The notes under the pieces: model-generated | Told to the model about the DNA's origin: nothing | The model's input: the letters and a program-made list of their open reading frames with translations, nothing else | Databases searched by the model: none | Assembly: GCA_964476375.1 (NCBI GenBank) | Contig: CAYYZW010000325.1 | Location: forward strand, 1-30,435 | DNA: 30,435 nucleotides | DNA from: SAT2750 sp964476375 | GTDB lineage: Bacteria; Planctomycetota; Planctomycetia; Pirellulales; Pirellulaceae | Reading direction: 5' to 3' | Part shown: positions 8,446-16,570 of the stretch, piece by piece | How positions within the stretch are numbered: position 1 is the stretch's first letter | Layout of the letters: every line of letters starts with the position of its first letter | Position numbers and translations under genes: made by a program

Positions 8446-9909
8446 ATGTCGAGCACATTTCCTCTGTCACTGGCCACCCTGTTGATCACTCTCTGCCCCC
8501 TTTCCGCAGCAGACTGGCACCAGTGGCGTGGCCCGGATCGTAACGGCACGGTGACCGCAGGCCCCCGGCTTTTGGACCAGTTCCCGGCCCGCGGAATCCA
8601 CCCGCAATGGTACACCGATAGCGAGACCATTCCAGGCATTGCAAACGGCGGATGGTCAAGTCCTGTCGTTGCCAACAACCGGGTCTACCTGTTTACACAC
8701 CAGAAAACACGCCTGGGCAAGGGCTCTCTCGCCCCCCGCAAGTTCCCCTACCTGTCGCCAGAAAAACGAGTGGGCATGAGTGAGGAGGAGTATGCGGAGT
8801 ATGAGAAAAACAGGCGCGACGAAGACGAAAAAATCTCGCAGAACTTCCGTTACAACGAGCAGCTTTACTGCCTCGATGCTGCCAAGGGCCAGCTCCTGTG
8901 GACCAACAATCGGAAGAGTGTCTATACCCGGTTTTCCCAGTCCGGCTGCCCAACCGTGGTAGGCGGACGGATCCTGGTGCTGGGGGCCGGCCGCCTGGCG
9001 CGTGCTATCGATGCCGCGACAGGAAAGGATATCTGGCAGACACGGCTCCCGGGAGAATTCCGTGACCAGTTTCTTCAGTCCTCCTTCCTTGTCATCGACA
9101 GGACGGCCATGATCCTCGCCGGCAGCCTGTTTGGACTGAGCATGGACGACGGGACCATCCTCTGGCAGCAGGGGGATTTGGATGCCGGGTCCCTCCACAG
9201 CAGCCCGGTCCCCTGGCAGTCCCCCCAGGGAACAGTGGTGATTTCCAACATGCCTGGAGGAAAGACCATTGCGGTGAAACCAGATGATGGAAGCCTGATC
9301 TGGGTGATCGACTCCGAGGCAGGCCATGCAACCCCCCTGGTCAGCGGCAACAAGCTGATTACCTATGGCAGCAGTCGCAAGAAGGGTCTCCGCTGTTACC
9401 AGCTTGACCTGGCCACACCCAAGCACCTCTGGACTTATCAGGGCACTGCCGATTCCGGATCCAGCCCGGTCGCAATCGATGGGAATGTCTTTGTCCAGGG
9501 TGAGCGTCGACTTGCCTGCGTCGCCCTGGAAACCGGCAAACCACACTGGAACACACTCCTGGACCTCAACCAGCCTCGCTATACCTCCCTGCTGGCTGCC
9601 GACGGGAAGATCCTTTACGGTTTTGACGGGCTGCTGGTCTTCCGGGCCAGTGAAAAACGGTTTGATCCGCTGGTGACGGGGAAGATCGACAACAAGGGAG
9701 TGCTTGCCGACGAAGAAGCATTCCGGGACAAACTGGGGATCAACAAGCTGGAGACCACCGCCGAGGGACAACGAACGGCGGAACAGTTGTGGCGAAAGAC
9801 CTTTAACAACGGTCCACTCACCTGTACAACTCCGGCCCTCAGCGATGGACGGATCTACATCCGCCTGAAAAAAGGGATCGCCTGTTATGACCTGCGGGCC
9901 AGGAAGTAA
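8446..9909 (+). CDS. Exported PQQ-like beta-propeller repeat protein
   Basis: A 487-residue secreted protein. A signal peptide (about 1-21, cleavage near LSA-AD) is followed by WHQWRGPDRNGTV, the motif that opens many planctomycete PQQ-like/BamB-like proteins. Repeated blade motifs occur along the protein: YCLDAAKGQLLW, RAIDAATGKDIW, FGLSMDDGTILW, VKPDDGSLIWV, CVALETGKPHW. Such propellers are usually protein-protein scaffolds or substrate-binding folds; no catalytic residues can be named, and no dehydrogenase motif is seen, so enzyme activity is not implied. The start at 8446 follows AGGGGA at 8436-8441. A TACAAT -10-like box lies at 8400-8405 without a good -35. It is a distant paralogue of the gene at 28298-29551. 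Confidence 0.88.
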   Translation: MSSTFPLSLATLLITLCPLSAADWHQWRGPDRNGTVTAGPRLLDQFPARGIHPQWYTDSETIPGIANGGWSSPVVANNRVYLFTHQKTRLGKGSLAPRKFPYLSPEKRVGMSEEEYAEYEKNRRDEDEKISQNFRYNEQLYCLDAAKGQLLWTNNRKSVYTRFSQSGCPTVVGGRILVLGAGRLARAIDAATGKDIWQTRLPGEFRDQFLQSSFLVIDRTAMILAGSLFGLSMDDGTILWQQGDLDAGSLHSSPVPWQSPQGTVVISNMPGGKTIAVKPDDGSLIWVIDSEAGHATPLVSGNKLITYGSSRKKGLRCYQLDLATPKHLWTYQGTADSGSSPVAIDGNVFVQGERRLACVALETGKPHWNTLLDLNQPRYTSLLAADGKILYGFDGLLVFRASEKRFDPLVTGKIDNKGVLADEEAFRDKLGINKLETTAEGQRTAEQLWRKTFNNGPLTCTTPALSDGRIYIRLKKGIACYDLRARK

Positions 9910-9931
9910 ACCTCCGGGAACCTGAAATCTC

Positions 9932-11323
9932 TCAGGCAGCCCGTCGTTGTCGGCGGCGCCATTTCTTTCGTTGCCGCTTGGTCATTTTTCGCCATTGATC
10001 CGGGTCCATCCCCTCACTGTACTGCTCATCATCCGCCTGCATGCGGGCAACCTCTGCCTCCCGCTTCGATCCCACATCCTGGGACTGAACCTCCTTATCC
10101 CCCTCGGCAATTAACCGTTTTTCTTCCGAAGTAAGACCCGAATCGTATTCAGGAGAGACTTCCTCCTTCTCCCGGTAAGGATCATCATAAGCTGACTGTC
10201 CCCAGGAATTATCAGATTCCTCTTCCTCATACTCCTCGAAGGACTCTTGCTCATAGTCATCTTCAGCAACGTCCTCGTCGTCTTCCAGAACGTCCTCATC
10301 CATCTTCTCTTCACCCTCGGCCGAGACATCCAGGTATTCCTCTTCCTGCTCGTCCTCTACCCACGATTCCTCTTCATCCATGTCCTCGGCCATCGACCGT
10401 TCGCCATGCCGCAGCTGGTGGGAACCTGCCTGCGAGTGCGCCGAATCATGCCGGCGGCGACGCCCAAATCGCTGGGCCGAGAAGAAACAGGTACGGGCAA
10501 AAATCCAGATTGACGCGCAAACCGAAATATGGCTTCCCAGCAGGATCATCGCCCCAACCAGGGAAGCATCGATCGCGCCGGGCAGCGAAATCCAGCCAAG
10601 CTGCACCGCGAGCAGGCCGCTGTAGCCCATCAAAGCGACAGACATGAAAATCAGGGATACAACAGATCGGCGAATTTCCACCAGCAACCGCAGTCCCAGG
10701 ACCCCTGTCAATCCCGAGGCGACCAGAAGCCACCAGCCATCGGCTGTGGCAAGCATCCCCGACGCCGGAACATGGCGGGCCGCAAGGTCCAGCAGGCGGT
10801 GGAGGCCGGAAGAGGCGTCCAGGCTGGCAATGGCTGACCAGGCTGCCACGACAAGCCAGACCTTGTAACGACCACGATAATCATCCAGCTTATGACGGCG
10901 AAGCAGATAGACCTGCAGGCTCCCTATCATGACGGAAAGCAAGAGCAGGGAAGCAAACCAGGACGACATATTCCCACTTCCGGTCAAGGCAAAGGTTGCG
11001 GCGACCGCATCCTCCTGGTGGTGGAAATGCTGGTAGCCCTGAAAAATACCAAAGAGCATACCGGCGGGAAGCAGCAGCAGGAAAAGCAGGATTGTCCACC
11101 AGGCCTTGGGAATCAAGTCACAGAGTCGAAGCTGGTTTTCCTTCAACGCATCATCTGCGTAGGCACGACGATGACGGCGCGGCGATGATCGTCGCCGCTG
11201 ATCCAGATCGTCATGCGATGATGTACTGTCAAGCAATACCCGTCGACGACGAACGTCACCCTGTCCCTGACCGTGAAGTGCCACTGGTTCCTTCCCCCTG
11301 CCACCGAAAATGCATGACTCCAT
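9932..11323 (-). CDS. Polytopic membrane protein with acidic segment and basic C-terminal tail
   Basis: A 463-residue protein of unknown function. The N-terminus is arginine-rich (residues 25-53). About six hydrophobic segments follow (roughly 75-97, 119-141, 155-169, 196-216, 220-241, 251-277). Then comes an intensely acidic Glu/Asp region (about 311-370), a charged linker, and a very basic end, DQWRKMTKRQRKKWRRRQRR (about 442-461). I do not recognise the family beyond seeing that the tail resembles short basic tails in other planctomycete proteins. The acidic and basic parts suggest an electrostatic intramolecular contact or nucleic-acid or ribosome binding by the tail; this is speculation. 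The start at 11323 has no clear ribosome binding site. It is divergent from sodA and convergent with the PQQ-like gene. Confidence 0.75.
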   Translation of the reverse strand: MESCIFGGRGKEPVALHGQGQGDVRRRRVLLDSTSSHDDLDQRRRSSPRRHRRAYADDALKENQLRLCDLIPKAWWTILLFLLLLPAGMLFGIFQGYQHFHHQEDAVAATFALTGSGNMSSWFASLLLLSVMIGSLQVYLLRRHKLDDYRGRYKVWLVVAAWSAIASLDASSGLHRLLDLAARHVPASGMLATADGWWLLVASGLTGVLGLRLLVEIRRSVVSLIFMSVALMGYSGLLAVQLGWISLPGAIDASLVGAMILLGSHISVCASIWIFARTCFFSAQRFGRRRRHDSAHSQAGSHQLRHGERSMAEDMDEEESWVEDEQEEEYLDVSAEGEEKMDEDVLEDDEDVAEDDYEQESFEEYEEEESDNSWGQSAYDDPYREKEEVSPEYDSGLTSEEKRLIAEGDKEVQSQDVGSKREAEVARMQADDEQYSEGMDPDQWRKMTKRQRKKWRRRQRRAA

Positions 11324-11372
11324 TCATGCCGTAAATGATCATACCTATAACTAGATTTCGACCATTTTATCC

Positions 11373-11385
11373 CCATAACTTATGG
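11373..11385. promoter_or_regulatory. Palindrome in the space between the membrane-protein gene and sodA
   Basis: CCATAA-C-TTATGG is a perfect 6-bp dyad in an AT-rich part of the 223-base divergent intergenic region, 25 bases upstream of the sodA -35 box. It could be a regulator site for either gene; no regulator can be named. Confidence 0.35.
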
Positions 11386-11409
11386 ATACTCCGACGAAGT
11401 CGCCCTCAA

Positions 11410-11438
11410 TTGTTATCCCGCAACGAATCCGGTATGCT
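11410..11438 (+). promoter_or_regulatory. sodA promoter (sigma70-like)
   Basis: -35 TTGTTA (11410-11415), 17-base spacer, -10 TATGCT (11433-11438). The predicted start near 11445 leaves a 5' leader of about 100 bases before the sodA ATG. Confidence 0.65.
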
Positions 11439-11546
11439 GTCCGTTTAACACTCACCCCGAACTGCGTGAAGGGGAAACAACTAGAAAACACGCCAACTTG
11501 ACGATTTCAGACGGTCCGGATGGCATTTTTGACGGAGAAGAACATC

Positions 11547-12155
11547 ATGGCGCACGAACTTCCTGAACTACCTTATGCTCACGACGCTTTAGAGCCCCAT
11601 ATTGATGGACGTACCATGGAAATCCACCATGGAAAGCACCATGCCGGCTACGTGGCCAAGCTCAATGCGGCAGTCGAAGGGACAGAACTTGCCGAGAGCT
11701 GTGTCAACACGGTGATTGCCGACCTGGATAGTGTGCCCGAGAACATCCGTGGGGCAGTAAGGAATAACGGTGGTGGGCACTCCAACCATTCTCTCTTCTG
11801 GTCCATCATGGGGCCCGATGGCGGCGGGGAGCCCGATGGAGCTCTTGCAGAAGCCATCAACGGTTGTTTTGGCAGCCTGGACAGCTTCCAGGAAGCCTTC
11901 GCCCAGGCTGCTGCCACGCGGTTTGGAAGTGGCTGGGCATGGCTCAGTGTCGATGGTGACGGGCTGATCGTGGAAAGCACTGCCAACCAGGATAGCCCAC
12001 GGATGGAAGGCCGGACTCCCATTCTCGGACTGGATGTCTGGGAACATGCCTATTACCTCAATTACCAGAACCGTCGCCCGGACTACATCGCGGCATTCTG
12101 GAACGTGGTCAACTGGGATGAAGTAGCACGGCGATATGATGAAGCGACGAGCTGA
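11547..12155 (+). CDS. sodA: Superoxide dismutase, Mn type
   Basis: A 202-residue cytoplasmic superoxide dismutase that converts superoxide to oxygen and hydrogen peroxide. Metal ligands are His27, His81, Asp163 and His167 (in EIHHGKHH, GGGHSNHSLFW and GLDVWEHAYYLNYQ). Residues that tell Mn from Fe enzymes favour Mn: GGGHSNH rather than an Ala-Gln-x-x-x-NH pattern, and Gln148 in the ANQDSP segment. The protein closely resembles Bacillus-type SodA from memory. No signal peptide. The start at 11547 (MAHELPELPY) follows GGAGAAG; a start nine codons earlier lacks a family match. It has its own promoter at 11410-11438 and no visible terminator. Cambialistic metal use cannot be excluded from sequence. 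Confidence 0.96.
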   Translation: MAHELPELPYAHDALEPHIDGRTMEIHHGKHHAGYVAKLNAAVEGTELAESCVNTVIADLDSVPENIRGAVRNNGGGHSNHSLFWSIMGPDGGGEPDGALAEAINGCFGSLDSFQEAFAQAAATRFGSGWAWLSVDGDGLIVESTANQDSPRMEGRTPILGLDVWEHAYYLNYQNRRPDYIAAFWNVVNWDEVARRYDEATS

Positions 12156-12288
12156 CTGTCGTTTCGGATCCGCCTCACAGACACACGCAGGCCAGCCTTC
12201 AGAACTCTGGCATGCGTGATTTCCTGCACTCTGTGGGGTACTGCTAGCATTGTTGGGACCAATTCACCGACATGGTGAAATTCCGGCA

Positions 12289-12317
12289 TTGACGTTATCC
12301 CGGGCTCTCTTTATGAT
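12289..12317 (+). promoter_or_regulatory. Promoter of the lipoprotein gene (sigma70-like)
   Basis: -35 TTGACG (12289-12294), 17-base spacer, -10 TATGAT (12312-12317). This is close to consensus and leaves a leader of roughly 87 bases. A small dyad, TTCACC and GGTGAA (12263-12279), lies 10 bases upstream of the -35 and may be an operator. Confidence 0.75.
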
Positions 12318-12410
12318 CCCGCTCCCTTGGCAGATATTCGGGGTTCGCGGATTCTGTCGGGATGCAATCTAGAATTACTGTTTTTGAACGTCGCAAAGGA
12401 CAAGGAAGTC

Positions 12411-13232
12411 ATGCGAAATCGATTGTCACGGTGCACGGTGCTGGGTCTCACGGTTACCGTTCTTGGTCTATTTTCTGCCGGCTGTAAGACATCAAGCTGG
12501 TCCTCATGGAGCTTGCCTGGAACAAGCTGGTTCACCGGTACGAAGGCAACCGCTTCGGAGTACCAGGTTCCGGACAAGCCGTCCGGTAATTATTCGTCTT
12601 TGCCTGTTGACCAGGCCGAGAAATACAACGAACCGCAACCGGTGACCGCTGCCGGAGATGGGCAATCCAGTTATCTGCAGGGCAGTAACCAGCCGATCAA
12701 TAACTACCCAGCGACGAACCAGGGCAACAGCAATTACCTCTCCCCTCCGGCCGGGCAGCAACCGGTCGACCCCTACATCAGCCCTCCCATTAACCAGGCA
12801 CAACAGGGCCCTTACAATTCCAACCTCTATGGCGGCAACCAGTATGGCGGCAACCAGGGTTCGACACTGCTTCCGCCCACTGCAACCCCGGTTACCACCG
12901 GTGGTTTCCAGACCCCGGCGGTCGATCAGACCCCCCCTGCTGACGCCCCGCTCAATACGGATAACAGCAGTTACAACCAGGGTTTTTACAAGCCGAGCGA
13001 GGGACAGTTCGGTACCCAGGAGACTCTCCCGAACCAGGACACCGATGCTTTCCCCCTCAACCAGGGCAGTTCCAATAGCCCGGCCGTGACACAGGATCCG
13101 GTTTACACTGGACAGCTTCCAGCCACCACGGGCACCGAGATCGACGGATTACCCGCGACCGCCGTTCCTGCTGGCCTGCCCCCGATTCCACCGGCTGGCA
13201 CCTACCGCCCAGGCAGTACTGGTGGCAACTAG
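12411..13232 (+). CDS. Predicted lipoprotein, Asn/Gln/Pro-rich, unknown function
   Basis: A 273-residue exported protein. The N-terminus MRNRLSRC, a hydrophobic core and LFSAGC (Cys at about 24) make a plausible, slightly non-consensus lipobox. The rest is low-complexity and probably disordered: rich in Asn, Gln, Pro, Ser, Tyr and Thr, with a local tandem YGGNQ-YGGNQG (about 143-153) and many NQG and P-P-x motifs. No catalytic or folded domain can be recognised. It may be an outer-envelope or periplasmic linker protein. The start at 12411 is preceded by AAGGAA at short spacing and gives an intact signal sequence; upstream in-frame ATGs do not. A near-consensus promoter suggests good expression. 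Convergent with the SDR gene; no terminator is seen in the 41-base gap. Confidence 0.85.
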   Translation: MRNRLSRCTVLGLTVTVLGLFSAGCKTSSWSSWSLPGTSWFTGTKATASEYQVPDKPSGNYSSLPVDQAEKYNEPQPVTAAGDGQSSYLQGSNQPINNYPATNQGNSNYLSPPAGQQPVDPYISPPINQAQQGPYNSNLYGGNQYGGNQGSTLLPPTATPVTTGGFQTPAVDQTPPADAPLNTDNSSYNQGFYKPSEGQFGTQETLPNQDTDAFPLNQGSSNSPAVTQDPVYTGQLPATTGTEIDGLPATAVPAGLPPIPPAGTYRPGSTGGN

Positions 13233-13273
13233 GCCGTCTTATCGCGCCAGGCTGACCTTCTCCAGCAACTCCC

Positions 13274-14029
13274 CTACCAGGGTGTCAGTGCGCCGTTGAC
13301 GCAGAGTGTCTGTCCACTCACGAAAGATGCCTCATCACTCGCCAGGTAGAGGACGGCGTCACCAATATCCCGTGGCACGCCCCAGCGTCCCATGGGCACC
13401 AGGGCCAGGTAAGCATCCTTGGCCTCCTGCGGGTCATTTTCATGCCGTTCGGTGGGAATCCAGCCGGGAGCGACCATGTTCACGGTAATCCCCCAGGATG
13501 CCAGTTCACTCGCCATGCTCCGGGTCCAGCCAATCTGTCCTCCCTTGGCCGCCACATAAGCACTAAAGGGAGAGACACTGCGGTGGTAAACCTCGCTGAC
13601 AATATTGATGATCCGGCCCCACTTGTGAGCTTTCATGTGTGCCAGCCCCCTCTGTGTCATCAGGAAGGGGCTCTTGATGAAAAAATCAATCATCTGCTGG
13701 TAGAATTCCCAGTCATACTGCTCGATCGGCAACTGTGGTTGATCACAGGTGGCATTCGGGACAAGAATATCCGGCATTCCCAGCTGCTTTTCTGTCTCGC
13801 AAAACAGCCTGTCTATCCCCTCGGCCGAGGTGGCATCGGCCTGGATAAGGCAGGTCTTGATCCCCGCCTGCTGGTACTCGGCCAGGGTCTCTTCCGCACG
13901 GGCGGTATTGTGGGAAAAGTTAACAGGGACCGAGGCACCTGCTTCACCAAGGGCAAGGCCAATCTCCTTGCCCAGGCCGGAGCTGTTTCCCGTGATGATG
14001 GCGACGTGTCCCTCGAGTGAAAAGGCCAT
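13274..14029 (-). CDS. Short-chain dehydrogenase/reductase
   Basis: A 251-residue NAD(P)-dependent oxidoreductase of the classical SDR family, cytoplasmic. Cofactor motif TGNSSGLG (13-20), catalytic Ser145, Tyr158 and Lys162 (Y-V-A-A-K), and the APGWIPTE segment after the active site. The usual NNAG structural motif is replaced by PNAT (91-94), which is uncommon. The end, GQTLCVNGALTPW, is typical. The substrate cannot be deduced. The start at 14029 is chosen because GGAGG sits six bases before it; the ATG two codons upstream is too close to that site. The next gene upstream on the strand (14081-14299) lies 51 bases away, so co-transcription is possible. Confidence 0.92.
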   Translation of the reverse strand: MAFSLEGHVAIITGNSSGLGKEIGLALGEAGASVPVNFSHNTARAEETLAEYQQAGIKTCLIQADATSAEGIDRLFCETEKQLGMPDILVPNATCDQPQLPIEQYDWEFYQQMIDFFIKSPFLMTQRGLAHMKAHKWGRIINIVSEVYHRSVSPFSAYVAAKGGQIGWTRSMASELASWGITVNMVAPGWIPTERHENDPQEAKDAYLALVPMGRWGVPRDIGDAVLYLASDEASFVSGQTLCVNGALTPW

Positions 14030-14080
14030 GGGCATCCTCCAGTTAGGTGCCGGCCCGATGTCACTCAAGACTCACGTGGC

Positions 14081-14299
14081 TTAGCAGGACGCCGGGCAAC
14101 AGCGATATTCTACCAGACGAGCCTGGTGCCCCTCCTGCCGGAGTTGTTCGATGCACGATTCCGCCTGGTGCAGGTGGGAAAACGTGGCATACCATCGCCA
14201 GTCCTCGTCTGAGGCGGCACAATACTGGACTCGCATCTGCAGGGCAACCCCCCCGGGGCTACTGACCGCAACCAGGCCTGGTTTTTGCATCATCTTCAT
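14081..14299 (-). CDS. Small cysteine-containing protein, unknown
   Basis: A 72-residue protein I do not recognise with certainty. It contains RVQYCAASDEDWRWYATF, then a helix-like HQAESCIEQLRQEGHQARLVEY and a C-terminal RCCPASC. The strand-helix-strand order (WYATF, AESCIEQLRQEG, ARLVEY) looks like a small ferredoxin-like or ACT-like half fold. AGGTGG lies seven bases before the chosen ATG at 14299; the longer frame from 14347 has no such site. It lies just upstream of the SDR gene on the same strand. That it is a gene is supported by the ribosome binding site and protein-like composition, not by homology. Confidence 0.62.
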   Translation of the reverse strand: MKMMQKPGLVAVSSPGGVALQMRVQYCAASDEDWRWYATFSHLHQAESCIEQLRQEGHQARLVEYRCCPASC

Positions 14300-14569
14300 G
14301 GTAGTCCACCTGTTGTCAAGTAAGAGAATGTGCATGTCACCGATCAACGCTGACGACTGCTCTTAGCATCGAACGCTTCAATTCCATAACCTCACAGAAA
14401 ACCAAAAAAACGTCCAAGCTGGATGGCAAACTTTAACGATCAGGCAACATGGTGACCGCCGGTGGCCCAGGCCCAGGACCGATACGTGATAACGAGCCCA
14501 GCTCGACCGGTGAGAGGAAAAGAAAGGGCAGAAAGCCCGCGGATCGGAATCACCGACAGACGTCGGCAT

Positions 14570-14896
14570 TCACCATCCCATGACCATGTTGGATTCGATC
14601 ACCTTGCGTGCCTGGACCAGGTCCGATCCGGTATCCTGCATGTAGAGGCGAATGGCATGCACCTTGTCGCCCGCTGCCCTGGAGAGGCAATCCTGGGCAG
14701 CCTGGCATATTTCCGGTGCCTGGCCAGTAATTCCCAGCACCCCCTTGGAGACGACCCAGCTATCTCGCGGCCGTCGCACCAGCCGGAGCACATCATCCTG
14801 TGGATAGGCTTCATCCACCACGGCCTGTGCAGCCGCGTCGTCATCCGCCCAGGTGATGATGATATGGGCATTCGTTTCGATCTCGTAAAGTGGCAT
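14570..14896 (-). CDS. Small protein with an L7/L12-like C-terminal pattern, unknown
   Basis: A 108-residue cytoplasmic protein starting MPLYEIETNAHIIITWADDD. The C-terminal part, KVHAIRLYMQDTGSDLVQAR followed by KVIE, resembles the K-x-IR-x-x-TG-x-x-L-x-x-AK-x-x-VE pattern of the ribosomal protein L7/L12 C-terminal domain, a fold also used in several small bacterial proteins that bind translation or transcription partners. The N-terminal half has no match I can name. GGAGC stands nine bases before the ATG. The TPR-like gene lies upstream on the same strand, 94 bases away with a hairpin between them. Real gene likely; function unknown. Confidence 0.78.
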   Translation of the reverse strand: MPLYEIETNAHIIITWADDDAAAQAVVDEAYPQDDVLRLVRRPRDSWVVSKGVLGITGQAPEICQAAQDCLSRAAGDKVHAIRLYMQDTGSDLVQARKVIESNMVMGW

Positions 14897-14954
14897 ACTT
14901 CGAAAGCTCCTCGGACCAGGTGATCAGACCAGCAGCACCGTCAGGATGCCGCAT

Positions 14955-14973
14955 CCTTGCCACAAAGGCAAGG
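14955..14973 (-). other. Hairpin downstream of the TPR-like gene
   Basis: A perfect 7-bp stem, CCTTGCC (14955-14961) with GGCAAGG (14967-14973), and a five-base loop, 18 bases after the stop of the TPR-like gene on the minus strand. There is no T-tract, so it may be an mRNA 3' stabiliser or a weak terminator. Confidence 0.4.
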
Positions 14974-14990
14974 TGGGGATCTCCAGCATC

Positions 14991-16328
14991 CTAGAAAAGG
15001 TCTCGATCAGGATTCAAACCCAGCCGCCTGATCCGTTCCAGGTCCTGGCGAGCCCGGGCAGGCTGGTGGGCTGCCTCGTAAGCCATGCTGCGGTGATAAA
15101 GCAAGACCGCCAGTTGTCGTGTCATTTGCCCGGCATAGCGGTCCACGGCAGCCGGGTCCACTGCCAGGTTGCGCTGGCGATCAATTGAAACAACCATTGC
15201 ACGATATCCCGCCTCACAAAGCCTGACCGCCACGATCAGATCCATCAGTGCAAGGTTCGGTTGCTGGCTCTCAAGCAGGGCAAAACCCCGTGTATCCAGG
15301 ATCGTGGCCCGGAGGTCCGATATTCCATTCGCTGCCATCAGCATCTGGATTTCATCCACACGGCCGATCACCGCTTCGAGCTGCTCCGGCTTGTGGCCCA
15401 GGCGGGAGATGACCGCCAGTGCCTCGTCCCGCGCCCGCAGTTGCCCCGTCTTCTCAAGCACCGCCGCATGGAGCTTGTAGACCGATGCCACGTAACGGCG
15501 CATCGTTGCTGCCTGTTCATCCCGTCGCTTTCGTTCACTCTCCTTCCAGTTCACACGTGGCTGAAACTGTTTCTCCCAGCTTTCGAGAAACTTCAAGGCG
15601 TGACCTGTGGCCTGGCTACTTAATTCGAGTGCCTCGACATGGGACTTCTCGAGGTAGGCCTGGCATGCTGCAAGGTAAAGTGGAGACCCATTGTAATCCC
15701 AGGCAATCCCCTCCCCCCCAAGCAACGCGATGGCCTGGTCTGCCTCCTTCACCACACGGTCCATCTGCTGCCCGGTAAGTGCCACCTGGTAGGAACGATT
15801 GTTCAGTAACAGGACCTGCTGCTGAAGCGACCATGAATGTTGACCACCTCGTGCGGTTATCGCCTGGTCGATCAGATCCCATTGCCGGACGACTTCATCT
15901 CCCCTTTGCAGATGCAGCAGGCAGTCGCAGAGTTGTTGACGATACTGGATCTCCTCTTGCAGGCTGCCCGCCTGGCTGGCAACCACCTCCAGGTCCTGGC
16001 TGCTCTCACGGTACTTCCCCAGTTCACCCAGGTAAAAGGCCCGGTCCGTGCGGGCGCCGATGTTGCCAGGATCCAGCTCGACGACCTCGTTCAGCGTCTC
16101 CAGTGCCTTCTCCCGGTCCCCCGTGTTCCAGGCGATACGGGCAGCGGCGTGTTTCCAGCGACCTCGCTCGGCATTTACCAGGCCATAGGACAAAAGAGGC
16201 CATGCGACAAGGACAAGCACACCCATGCAAGGGAGGGTTCGATTCCAGAAAGCCCCTCTTCCAGAGCCTGGTTGGTGGAGTTCATTATTCACGTCGTCAT
16301 CCATGGTTGCTCCATTGTAGCGTTTCAT
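14991..16328 (-). CDS. Membrane-anchored TPR-like protein
   Basis: A 445-residue protein with one N-terminal membrane segment (about 32-50) and the bulk outside or inside as helical repeats. Tetratricopeptide-like units are seen at about 60-125 (AAARIAWNTGDREKALETLN, then ARTDRAFYLGELGKYRESSQ) and again near the C-terminus (ALLYHRSMAYEAAHQPARAR). The role is probably protein-protein contact. Two starts are plausible: ATG 16328 with AGGAG at seven bases, chosen here, and ATG 16304 with GGAG at five bases. A start at 16391 would overlap the predicted tRNA promoter and is rejected. Divergent from tRNA-Asp. Function unknown. Confidence 0.85.
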   Translation of the reverse strand: MKRYNGATMDDDVNNELHQPGSGRGAFWNRTLPCMGVLVLVAWPLLSYGLVNAERGRWKHAAARIAWNTGDREKALETLNEVVELDPGNIGARTDRAFYLGELGKYRESSQDLEVVASQAGSLQEEIQYRQQLCDCLLHLQRGDEVVRQWDLIDQAITARGGQHSWSLQQQVLLLNNRSYQVALTGQQMDRVVKEADQAIALLGGEGIAWDYNGSPLYLAACQAYLEKSHVEALELSSQATGHALKFLESWEKQFQPRVNWKESERKRRDEQAATMRRYVASVYKLHAAVLEKTGQLRARDEALAVISRLGHKPEQLEAVIGRVDEIQMLMAANGISDLRATILDTRGFALLESQQPNLALMDLIVAVRLCEAGYRAMVVSIDRQRNLAVDPAAVDRYAGQMTRQLAVLLYHRSMAYEAAHQPARARQDLERIRRLGLNPDRDLF

Positions 16329-16356
16329 AACGGGACTCCTACCACCGCCGGCCCTC

Positions 16357-16384
16357 TTGCCAGAGAGCCTGTTTTGGTTATGCT
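16357..16384 (+). promoter_or_regulatory. Possible tRNA-Asp promoter
   Basis: TTGCCA (16357-16362), 16-base spacer, TATGCT (16379-16384), about 38 bases before the mature tRNA 5' end. Plausible but not strong; the downstream hydrolase gene could share the transcript. Confidence 0.42.
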
Positions 16385-16422
16385 TTGACACATTGCCGGT
16401 ACCTGTGCCGGAAAAAGAAACC

Positions 16423-16496
<74 letters not shown>

Positions 16497-16570
16497 CTGC
16501 TTACACCCGTTGTCAGGAAATGGCAGCGTGTGTTTCTTTTGAACCACACCTGTCTCCCCGCAGCTGGATC

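Noticed and set aside
14314..14319. Consensus TTGACA on the minus strand before the 72-residue gene
   Set aside because: It lies only about 15 bases before the chosen start codon, too close to act as a -35 box for that gene.
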